This document shows positions 1 to 5,971 of a stretch of DNA of 9,904 nucleotides, piece after piece. The position numbers and the translations under genes were made by a program. The stretch is from Bacillota bacterium. GTDB taxonomy: Bacteria > Bacillota > Clostridia > Christensenellales > Aristaeellaceae. The stretch lies in the NCBI GenBank assembly GCA_023411175.1, contig JAEYPB010000061.1:1-9904 (forward strand). The letters are read 5' to 3'. Positions within the stretch are counted from its first letter, which is position 1. Each line of letters begins with the position of its first letter. The notes below the pieces were generated by a model, which did not search any database, was not told where the DNA came from, and saw nothing but the letters and a program-made list of their open reading frames with translations.

Positions 1-1
1 C

Positions 2-469
2 GTGCGGATACTGCCGCATCCGCTCCTCGGGGGAGGGTACGCCCACCATGCGCAGCATTTCGACGGCCTGGCGGAAGGCTTCGCCCGCGCTCATGGCGCT
101 GTGGCGGCGCAGCACCTCCACGATGTGGTCGCCCACGCGCCGGAGCGGGTTGAGCGAGGTCATCGGGTCCTGGAAGATCATCGAGATGTCGTTGCCGCGC
201 ACGGCGTACATTTCCTTTTCGGTCAGTTTCAGAAGATCGCGGCCATTGAAGGCAATCGCGTCGGCGGAAACCGTCGCGCTTTCGGGCAGCATTTTGATGA
301 TCGACTTCATCGTAACGCTTTTGCCGCTGCCGCTCTCGCCGACGATGCCGACGATCTCGCCCGGCGCAAGCGCCAGATCGACGCCGCGCACTGCCTCGAC
401 GGTCTGTCCCTGAATGCGGAAGGACGTGCGAAGGCCGCGCACGTCGAGCAGCTTTTCGGTGTTCTGCAT
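2..469 (-). CDS. Dpp/Opp-type ABC transporter ATP-binding protein, N-terminal part (cut by left window edge)
   Basis: This is the ATPase subunit that would drive the peptide-type importer encoded by the genes just upstream. It acts at the inner face of the membrane. The 156 visible codons hold the Walker A motif GESGSGKS at residues 44-51 and the Q-loop Gln at about 100 in MIFQDP. That is followed by MTSLNP, a string typical of the DppD/OppD/DppF group of ATPases. The ABC signature, Walker B and the C-terminal oligopeptide-transporter extension lie beyond the window, so DppD-like and DppF-like cannot be separated with certainty; position as first ATPase after permease C favours DppD/OppD. The ATG at 469 is preceded by AGGAGGAG, which overlaps the stop of permease C. 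Only 9 bases separate the two genes, so they are cotranscribed and probably translationally coupled. Confidence 0.93.
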   Translation of the reverse strand, partial: MQNTEKLLDVRGLRTSFRIQGQTVEAVRGVDLALAPGEIVGIVGESGSGKSVTMKSIIKMLPESATVSADAIAFNGRDLLKLTEKEMYAVRGNDISMIFQDPMTSLNPLRRVGDHIVEVLRRHSAMSAGEAFRQAVEMLRMVGVPSPEERMRQYPH

Positions 470-478
470 GCGCTCCTC

Positions 479-1330
479 CTATCGCTCGGTAGCTTTGGGC
501 TCGGCGAACACGCGGATCAGGTCGCCCAGCTTGTTAAAGGAAAATACGGTGATGAGGATCATGAGACCGGGCAGGATCGCCATGTAGGGCGCCTTGCCCA
601 GTACCTCCTGCGCGCGGCTGAGCATCGAACCCCAGGACGACATTGGCTGCTGCACGCCCAGGCCCAGAAAGCTCAGGGACGATTCGATCATGATGGCGCT
701 GGAGATGCCGGTGGTCGCCGCGACGATGATCGTCGGCAGCACCGACGGGATCACGTGCCGGAGGATGATGAAAGGGTGCGACTGGTTGATCGCGTCCGCG
801 TACAGGACGTATTCCCGCTCCTTGACCGACAGAGTCTCCGCGCGCACCAGCCGCGCAATGTCCATCCAGCGGAAGAGTCCAATCACCAGAATGATCGTCT
901 GGATCCACGGCCGCATGAAAATCGAGATCACCGTGACCAGGATCATCCACGGAATCGACAAGAGCACGTCGACGACGCGCATCAGGATGTTGTCCACGAG
1001 GCCGCCGAAATAGCCGCTGATGGTTCCGACCGTCACGCCGATCACCGTCGAAATCAGCATCGCTACCACGCCGACCAGCAGCGAGATGCGCCCGCCGTAG
1101 AGCACGCGGGTCAGGTAGTCGCGGCCCAGGTCGTCGGTGCCGAACCAATGCTCAGCGCTGGGGCCGTTGAGCCGCGCCGTCATGTCCAGCGCGTCCGGGT
1201 CGTAGGGGGACAGGAACGCGAAGACCGAAATCAGCGTGATAATGACCAGCGCCGAAATCGCGATCAGGATGCCTTTGTTGTATTTCAGTTCGCGCCGCAG
1301 TTGGTTGACGCGCCGTTTCGACAGAGCCAT
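479..1330 (-). CDS. Dpp/Opp-type ABC transporter permease, DppC/OppC-like
   Basis: This is the second membrane subunit of the peptide/nickel-type importer, 283 residues long, a usual length for the family. A charged N-terminus leads into a membrane segment at about 20-40. It is followed by the OppC-type hallmark HWFGTDDLGRD at 61-71. Further membrane segments lie at about 83-106, 125-153, 198-222 and 247-265. The cytoplasmic coupling (EAA-type) loop that contacts the ATPase is at about 178-198. The ESSLSFLGLGV stretch (216-226) and the NKLGDLIR tail are also typical of this family. The ATG at 1330 has AGGTGA just upstream, and the stop of the preceding permease lies inside that site, 4 bases before the start, which suggests coupled translation. 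Substrate cannot be read from the permease. Confidence 0.95.
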   Translation of the reverse strand: MALSKRRVNQLRRELKYNKGILIAISALVIITLISVFAFLSPYDPDALDMTARLNGPSAEHWFGTDDLGRDYLTRVLYGGRISLLVGVVAMLISTVIGVTVGTISGYFGGLVDNILMRVVDVLLSIPWMILVTVISIFMRPWIQTIILVIGLFRWMDIARLVRAETLSVKEREYVLYADAINQSHPFIILRHVIPSVLPTIIVAATTGISSAIMIESSLSFLGLGVQQPMSSWGSMLSRAQEVLGKAPYMAILPGLMILITVFSFNKLGDLIRVFAEPKATER

Positions 1331-1334
1331 GGGA

Positions 1335-2288
1335 TCACCTCATTGCCTTGATTCTGGGGTCCACCAGGCAGTATAGGATGTCGCCCAGCAGATTTCCCAA
1401 GATCACCATCGCGCTGGAGAGCAGCAATACCGTCATGATGACCGGGTAGTCGAAGCCCTTGATGGCCGTCAGGAAGTAGGTGCCCACGCCCGGCCACGAG
1501 AAGATCGATTCCGTGATGAACGCGCCGGTCACCAGCGTCGGCAGCGCGATCGCCACCAGCGTGATTACCGGGAACAGCACGTTTTTCATCACATGTTTGA
1601 ACAGGATATGGACGCGGCTTGCGCCGAACGCCTTCTGAACCATTACGTAGTCCTCCTTGTACTGGCTGATGGTGGAGGAGCGCACGTAGCGGATGGTTTC
1701 GGGGAGGAAGGAGATGGTCAGCACCGTGCAGGGCAGGACCATGTGGGCGAGGAGATCCCGGAAATTCTTTTCCTGCCCCATCGTGTGCATGCCCAGGACG
1801 GGCAACAGATTAAGCTTGTAGGCGAACAGGTACAAGAGGATCATCGCGATCCAGAACGTGGGCGTCGCGAGACCGATCGAGCACAGGCCGTCGATGAACC
1901 GGTCGACCGGGCCGCCCCGGTTGGAGCCGGCGACGAGCCCCAGCACGATCGCGAGGATCACCGCCAGCACGTAGCTGGGCAGCACCAGGATCACCGTGTT
2001 GGGCAGCCGCGCCGCGATGTCCGACGCCACCGACTGGTGGTTGACCAGCGAATAGCCGAAATTGCCCTGCAGCGTGCTCAGAAGCCAGCGCCAGTACTGC
2101 ACGTAAGCGGGCTGATCGAGCCCGTAGCGCGCCTTGAGCGCCGATACGACTTCCTGGGGCATGTCGGGCGTCACAAAGGTATCGATCGCGTCGAAGGGCG
2201 CCATCTGGATCAGCGCAAAGCAGATGACCGAGATGACCAGGAGCAGGGGAATCGCCTGCGCGACGCGCTTAACGATGTATTTGAGCAT
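1335..2288 (-). CDS. Dpp/Opp-type ABC transporter permease, DppB/OppB-like
   Basis: This is the first membrane subunit of the importer, 317 residues, a normal DppB/OppB length. The N-terminus MLKYIVKRV runs into a membrane segment at about 10-29. It is followed by the extracytoplasmic loop typical of the family, containing ARYGLDQP (53-60) and GNFGYS (75-80). More membrane segments are at about 97-121, 136-157, 181-196, 238-260 and 283-304. The EAA-type coupling loop is at about 218-238 (QKAFGASRVHILFKHV), and the C-terminal DPRIK is a family ending. AAGGAG lies six to eight bases before the ATG at 2288. A 216-base spacer with a strong hairpin separates it from the binding-protein gene upstream, and permease C begins 4 bases after its stop. 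Confidence 0.95.
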   Translation of the reverse strand: MLKYIVKRVAQAIPLLLVISVICFALIQMAPFDAIDTFVTPDMPQEVVSALKARYGLDQPAYVQYWRWLLSTLQGNFGYSLVNHQSVASDIAARLPNTVILVLPSYVLAVILAIVLGLVAGSNRGGPVDRFIDGLCSIGLATPTFWIAMILLYLFAYKLNLLPVLGMHTMGQEKNFRDLLAHMVLPCTVLTISFLPETIRYVRSSTISQYKEDYVMVQKAFGASRVHILFKHVMKNVLFPVITLVAIALPTLVTGAFITESIFSWPGVGTYFLTAIKGFDYPVIMTVLLLSSAMVILGNLLGDILYCLVDPRIKAMR

Positions 2289-2340
2289 GGGACTCTCCTT
2301 GTGGCATTCGTAGAATCACTGCAAAGACCCCGGGAGAGCG

Positions 2341-2368
2341 ATCAGAGAGGGCCGAAGCCCTCTCTGAT
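2341..2368 (-). repeat. Intra-operon hairpin with UUCG loop
   Basis: Perfect 12-bp inverted repeat: arms at 2341-2352 and 2357-2368 with a four-base loop. Read on the minus strand, the direction of the operon, the loop is TTCG closed by C-G, the very stable C(UUCG)G tetraloop, so the structure is built for the minus-strand RNA. No T-run follows it (CGCTCTCC), so it is not a good intrinsic terminator. It lies 136 bases after the binding-protein stop and 52 bases before permease B. The likely role, by analogy with other binding-protein operons, is to protect the binding-protein message from 3' decay or to reduce transcription into the permease genes. Confidence 0.75.
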
Positions 2369-2504
2369 GCAAATCAAATCCGGCGGTATATACGGCGGAA
2401 TTGGCTCTTTCCGAGCGCGCGGAGGAAAAAGCGCACACGATCCGATTGCGCCCGGAAAACCCGTCTCCGAGGCAACTGAAAGCCGCGAAGCGGACATCAG
2501 GCGC

Positions 2505-4046
2505 CTATTTGAAGAACAGCTTGGACATGTCTTCGAAGGTGTAGATCGGGACGAGGCGCGCGTCCTCGACGCCGCCGACATCGCTCGTGACGGCCAGCAG
2601 GCGGCTGTTGGTGACGATCGGGTAGAAGATGGCGTCGTCGGCCAGCTTCTGCTGCGCCTTTTTATAGATCTCGGCGCGCTTCGCATCGTCGGCCTCGACG
2701 GAGCCCTGACGGAACAGCTCGTCCAGATCCGTATCGGACATGTGCGAGTAGTTCGAGGACGAGCCGGTCACGAACAGCGTCGCGTAGTTGTTCGGGTCGA
2801 CGCCCATGATGTAGCCGCCCAGGAACATCTCGAACTCGTCGGTTCCCTTTTCAAGCTTGTCGTAGAGCGCGGTGGAATCCATCGCGACCAGCTCGCAGGA
2901 AACGCCGATGGCCTTCAGGTTCTGCTGGATGACCATCGCCTGGGTCTCCTGCTGCACGTTGTTGGAGGTGTACGCCAGGCGCAGCGCGGGAATGTCGGTC
3001 ACCTTCGACAGGTACTCCTTGGCGGTTTCGACGTTCTGGGCGTAGCTCTCCACGTCGTCGCTATAGAAGGCGGCCTTGTAAGGCAGGAACGACACCGCGT
3101 CCACGTAGTAGTCCTTCGAAAGGTACGCGCCCACGTTCATCTGCTCGCGGCTGAGCGCGAAGAAGCAGGCCTTGCGCAGGTTGATGTCGGCGACGCGGGG
3201 CGAGGCCATGTGGAAAGACAGATAGCCGACGCGATCCTCGGGGTAGGCGTTGATCGTGACATCGGTGCCCTCATAATCCCCGGCGGCGGAGTTGGGGATG
3301 ACCAGCATGTTGATTTCGCCCTTCTTGAGCGCCAACTGCGCGGAGGACATGTCGGAGATGATCTGGAAGATGACGGTTCCGACCTTCGGCGCGCCGCCGA
3401 AGTAGTCCGGGTTGGCCTTGAACTTGACGTACTGGCCCGCCTGGTACTCTTCGAGGGTGTAGGGGCCGGTGCCGACGGGCGTCTGGTTCTTGGGGTTGTT
3501 GTCCAGCGTCGCGTCGCCGTCGTAGATGTGCTTGGGCATGATGTAATGCTCGGCGCTCAGCGCCTCCAGGAAGTTGGCCACCATGACCGGCAGCTTGAAC
3601 TGGACGGTGTAATCGTCCACCTTGGTGATCTCGACCGGCGTGCCGTCGTACACGAACGCGTCGTGGCCATTGGCATAGTCGAACTCAATGATCTTCGCGT
3701 AGGTAAACAGCACGTCGTCGGCGGTGAAGGGCTCGCCGTCCGACCACTTGACGCCCTGGCGCAGCTTGACCGTATAGGTCATCTTGTCCTCGGAGGCCTC
3801 GACGCTCTCGGCCAGGTTGTAGGTGATGTCGTCCGGCCCGTAGTAGTTGTACAGGGTGGAGTAGAGCATGCGCTCCGTCATCAGGTCATAGCGGCCCGAG
3901 GTGGTGATGGTGTTGATGTCGTTGCCCGGATCACCTTCGATGCCGTAGATCAGCGTGTCGTTCGCCTTGTCGGCCAGCGCGGGGCTGATGGCGCCCAGCG
4001 AAAGAACCAACGCGATTGCGAGAGCGAGGGACAGGGTTCTTTTCAT
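2505..4046 (-). CDS. Family-5 extracellular substrate-binding protein of a peptide/nickel-type ABC transporter
   Basis: This protein captures the ligand outside the membrane and hands it to the downstream permeases. It is 513 residues, normal for the SBP_bac_5 (DppA/OppA) family. Residues 1-25 form a signal peptide (MKR, a hydrophobic core, then a likely type-I cleavage after SPALA). There is no lipobox cysteine, which is unusual for a binding protein of a single-membrane bacterium. Family landmarks are WSDGEPFTADDV at 101-112, PVGTGPYTLEEY at 190-201 and the C-terminal lobe from about residue 270. The ligand could be a di- or oligopeptide, nickel or another small compound; sequence alone does not decide. 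The ATG at 4046 is chosen because GGGAGGAG sits seven bases upstream and the signal peptide begins there. It is the first gene of the operon, with a sigma-A-type promoter about 50 bases upstream. Confidence 0.95.
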   Translation of the reverse strand: MKRTLSLALAIALVLSLGAISPALADKANDTLIYGIEGDPGNDINTITTSGRYDLMTERMLYSTLYNYYGPDDITYNLAESVEASEDKMTYTVKLRQGVKWSDGEPFTADDVLFTYAKIIEFDYANGHDAFVYDGTPVEITKVDDYTVQFKLPVMVANFLEALSAEHYIMPKHIYDGDATLDNNPKNQTPVGTGPYTLEEYQAGQYVKFKANPDYFGGAPKVGTVIFQIISDMSSAQLALKKGEINMLVIPNSAAGDYEGTDVTINAYPEDRVGYLSFHMASPRVADINLRKACFFALSREQMNVGAYLSKDYYVDAVSFLPYKAAFYSDDVESYAQNVETAKEYLSKVTDIPALRLAYTSNNVQQETQAMVIQQNLKAIGVSCELVAMDSTALYDKLEKGTDEFEMFLGGYIMGVDPNNYATLFVTGSSSNYSHMSDTDLDELFRQGSVEADDAKRAEIYKKAQQKLADDAIFYPIVTNSRLLAVTSDVGGVEDARLVPIYTFEDMSKLFFK

Positions 4047-4093
4047 CGCGATTCTCCTCCCTGAAGTAACGATATTTTTGGAGTAACAGATAC

Positions 4094-4122
4094 ATTATAA
4101 CGGCCGATCCGAACAATTGCAA
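4094..4122 (-). promoter_or_regulatory. Sigma-A-type promoter of the binding-protein operon (proximal)
   Basis: On the minus strand a perfect -10 box TATAAT (4099-4094) is preceded by TTGCAA (4122-4117, four of six matches to the -35 consensus) with the ideal 17-base spacing. Transcription would start near 4087, giving a leader of about 40 bases that contains the GGGAGGAG ribosome binding site of the gene starting at 4046. Confidence 0.7.
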
Positions 4123-4255
4123 TCCCCGGGCGGTCGATCCTTCAGTTTTGGCGGGCGGGATCCGATACGCCCCGCCGCGGAACACACGGCCGGGAGGCCG
4201 CGCCAGCCCGTCGCAATGCATAGTTTTCCCACGGAAATATTGGGCATATAAGTCG

Positions 4256-4285
4256 AAGAATCCCCGCCGCCCGGCGGGGATTCTT
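4256..4285. repeat. Perfect 13-bp inverted repeat, terminator-like
   Basis: Arms at 4256-4268 and 4273-4285 pair perfectly around a four-base loop. The stem is GC-rich in the middle with A/T ends (AAGAAT ... ATTCTT), the shape of a two-way intrinsic terminator, but the flanking T-runs are poor (TTGGC to the right, TTCGACTTAT to the left). No gene ends nearby. It lies about 45 bases downstream of the expected start of the distal left-reading promoter, so it could terminate a short RNA, attenuate a leader, or act as a binding site. Confidence 0.6.
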
Positions 4286-4336
4286 GGCAAAACGCTTTAA
4301 GTTAAACTTCGGATAAGCGCCCCTTAAACGATGTGT

Positions 4337-4365
4337 ATCATACCACAAAACCGGCGAAAAGTCAA
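4337..4365 (-). promoter_or_regulatory. Distal left-reading promoter candidate
   Basis: On the minus strand TTGACT (4365-4360, five of six) is followed after 17 bases by TATGAT (4342-4337, five of six). This is the best-matching promoter pair in the gap. Transcription would start near 4330, about 285 bases before the binding-protein start, with the 13-bp hairpin at 4256-4285 in the path of the transcript. Confidence 0.6.
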
Positions 4366-4368
4366 GGC

Positions 4369-4396
4369 TTGAACCGTTTGCGGCCACGGCTATAAT
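4369..4396 (+). promoter_or_regulatory. Promoter of the DUF6323/DUF6179 pair
   Basis: TTGAAC (4369-4374, four of six) and a perfect TATAAT (4391-4396) are separated by 16 bases. Transcription would begin near 4403, giving a leader of about 24 bases. Its -35 box overlaps a dyad (TCAAG-G-CTTGA, 4362-4372) whose other arm overlaps the -35 box of the left-reading promoter. Confidence 0.7.
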
Positions 4397-4426
4397 GGAC
4401 GGACAAGGCTGTGAGGGGGGATTATC

Positions 4427-4888
4427 ATGAAGGGATTCGAGCTTTCGCCCGTCGATCTGATGCGGGCGCAGACGGCTCACGAGCTGACCGCGGCCAACGC
4501 GCTGACCGAGCGCTACGGCCTGACACTGAGCGCCGCGCAGATCGGGCGCATCGTCGAAAAGCGTTTTTCGGCACTACGCGACGCGGGCCGGGTGGAGTTC
4601 GGACGCGGCGTCGTCCGGGATCTGATCGAGGCATTCTGCGATTCACCCTACGTGAACCGGGAGGACTACGAGGAAATCGTGTCGGAGCTGATCGATTCCT
4701 TCTACTATTTCCGCAACGAGTCCGACGGCATGATCCCCGACGAGGACCTGATCGCGTGCATGCGGACGCACTTCGATTCGGTTTGTCAGGGCTCGCTGGA
4801 TTACCTGAACGGTACAACGCTGCCCGAACTGATCAGAAACTCCCGCTACGGCGAGCGCGTGGACCGGGACCGCTTGCGGCCGTTCTGA
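4427..4888 (+). CDS. DUF6323 family protein (function unknown)
   Basis: This is a 153-residue soluble protein with no signal peptide or membrane segment. From memory of the family, residues 54-98 (GRVEFGRGVVRDLIEAF at 54-70, then CDSPYVNREDY and FYYFRNES) and 115-133 (HFDSVCQGSLDYLNG...) match the conserved core of DUF6323. That family usually sits directly beside a DUF6179 protein in Clostridia, as it does here. It is mostly helical and acidic, with cysteines at 71, 111 and 120; I see no catalytic motif. The ATG at 4427 follows GAGGGGGG at a spacing of about six bases and is the first gene after its own promoter. The next gene begins 35 bases after its stop. Family assignment rests on recalled motif similarity, not a search. 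Confidence 0.8.
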   Translation: MKGFELSPVDLMRAQTAHELTAANALTERYGLTLSAAQIGRIVEKRFSALRDAGRVEFGRGVVRDLIEAFCDSPYVNREDYEEIVSELIDSFYYFRNESDGMIPDEDLIACMRTHFDSVCQGSLDYLNGTTLPELIRNSRYGERVDRDRLRPF

Positions 4889-4923
4889 CGCGAGTTTGTG
4901 TGCACCGAGAAAGGAGGCGCTCA

Positions 4924-5868
4924 ATGTCGAACGAACTCACGCCGTGGATCGAACGCGCGGAGGCTTCCGGTCTGATGCGGCCGGAGGACGCCGCCCGCGT
5001 CCGCTTCGAACTGTGGGAACTGCTGGCGCTGAAGGCGGACGTGTTGTCGCTGGGCGATTCGTCGATCCGCGAGGAGCAGGCGGAGGAGCTGTTCCGTTCG
5101 ATCTGCTACACGGTCTCACTGGCGCTGGACGCCGCGAACCCCGGCGAGGCCGGGTCGTTGCTCGTGAAAAAGCCGCTTCGGACGCTGTATCGGGAGGGCG
5201 CGCGGCGGATCGAGGAACGCGTCAAACGCGCGCGGGTAAGTTACGACCGCGCGCTCGCCTCCGCGCTGCCCTTTGAAAACCTGGCCTACCGGGATACGCT
5301 GAGGAACATCGGCGGCTTCTTCGCCGCCTACCAGCCGGGACTCTTCGCCCACGACATCCCCTGCATGATCGACTACCCGCTGTTCCGCCCGGCGGACGGC
5401 CTGGGCGTCGACTTCATCGAGGCGTATCTCGCGGAGTGGCTGACCGAAAACGGATTCCTCCGAGCCTTCGACTTCGGACGGATCACCCGGCTTCTGGACG
5501 CGCACCTCGCCGACGCGCGGGAGCAGGTGGTCAACCTGTTCGATCCTGTCGCCGTTAACGCGCTGGGGCTTCGGCTGCTAGGCGCGGACCTGGAGACACT
5601 CGACGTGCCGCCGGACGGCGCCGCGCGGATCTTCGATGTGTTGCAGGATCTGCCGGAGGGCGAGCGGACGGCCCGGCTCACCGGGGCGGCGGACGGCCTT
5701 TCCGGGTTCTGGGGCGCGGACGCGGCGCTTCGGGCACTGCTGCGGCAGGCCGCCGTCGAGCTGGCCGCGCGGATCAGCGCGCTTCCGCCGGAGGCCGCGG
5801 ACGGCGTATTCACGAGTTTTACCGGAAGCTTCGCACCGGCGGAATCGACTACGGGGACGGACCCTTGA
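4924..5868 (+). CDS. DUF6179 family protein (function unknown), probable 3'-end frameshift
   Basis: The 314-residue product has no signal peptide or membrane segment. Residues 41-68 (including SSIREEQAEELFRSICYT) and 132-155 (FFAAYQPGLFAHDIPCMID then YPL) resemble the conserved core of DUF6179, the usual partner of DUF6323. My recollection is that family members are often longer at the C-terminus. The ATG at 4924 has a strong AAGGAGG six bases upstream, which rules out the longer open frame running back to 4411. The last residues in this frame (after about 296) look unlike protein. The -1 frame from about 5814 gives a sensible continuation (HEFYRKLRTGGIDYGDG...) ending at a TGA at 5892-5894. 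A one-base deletion or assembly error near 5805-5814 would explain this and give a product of about 323 residues. Function is unknown; the partner gene suggests the two act together. Confidence 0.78.
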   Translation: MSNELTPWIERAEASGLMRPEDAARVRFELWELLALKADVLSLGDSSIREEQAEELFRSICYTVSLALDAANPGEAGSLLVKKPLRTLYREGARRIEERVKRARVSYDRALASALPFENLAYRDTLRNIGGFFAAYQPGLFAHDIPCMIDYPLFRPADGLGVDFIEAYLAEWLTENGFLRAFDFGRITRLLDAHLADAREQVVNLFDPVAVNALGLRLLGADLETLDVPPDGAARIFDVLQDLPEGERTARLTGAADGLSGFWGADAALRALLRQAAVELAARISALPPEAADGVFTSFTGSFAPAESTTGTDP

Positions 5869-5971
5869 TGCCCGACGGCGCGCTCGCGCGCTGATCCGCC
5901 CGGATCGACAAGCGCCAGGCGCACGCAGATCCTCCTCCTATGCATTTCCCCGGGGATAACGCCCTGATGCC

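Larger units (their letters stand above)
4047..4426. promoter_or_regulatory. Divergent intergenic control region
   Basis: This 380-base gap separates the importer operon (reading left) from the DUF6323/DUF6179 pair (reading right). It holds two left-reading promoter candidates (about 4094-4122 and 4337-4365), one right-reading candidate (4369-4396) and a perfect 13-bp hairpin (4256-4285), each listed separately. There is also a small 5-bp hairpin at 4187-4200 (arms CGGCC/GGCCG) and a GC-rich stretch at 4150-4175. I see no convincing protein-coding frame in it: the open frames present lack ribosome binding sites. Confidence 0.7.

Noticed and set aside
2386..2402. CGGCGG repeat around TATATA as a promoter or operator
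   Set aside because: The CGGCGG copies are direct, not inverted, and no suitable -35 box stands at the right distance on either strand.
1593..4064. Very long open frame on the plus strand across permease B and the binding-protein gene
   Set aside because: It is antisense to two clear genes, lacks a ribosome binding site, and has the skewed His/Arg/Val/Gly make-up of a shadow frame in GC-rich DNA. The same applies to the plus-strand frames at 2-1351 and 8206-9087 and the minus-strand frame at 9241-9792.
3931..4290. Small open frame on the minus strand between the hairpin and the binding-protein gene
   Set aside because: It starts with TTG without a ribosome binding site, overlaps the binding-protein signal peptide in another frame, and has no recognisable protein features.
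4284..4300. Possible catabolite-control (cre) site
   Set aside because: TGGCAAAACGCTTTAA resembles the cre consensus only with wrong spacing or several mismatches at key bases.
5373..5945. Minus-strand frame following an AGGAGGAGG string at 5931-5939
   Set aside because: The string looks like a ribosome binding site, but the frame behind it is antisense to the DUF6179 gene and has low-complexity Ser/Arg/Ala content. Nothing suggests a real protein.
5895..5971. Terminator between the convergent DUF6179 and regulator genes
   Set aside because: I looked for a stem followed by a T-run on either strand and found only very short GC repeats (for example GCGCC-A-GGCGC at 5912-5922) without T-runs.
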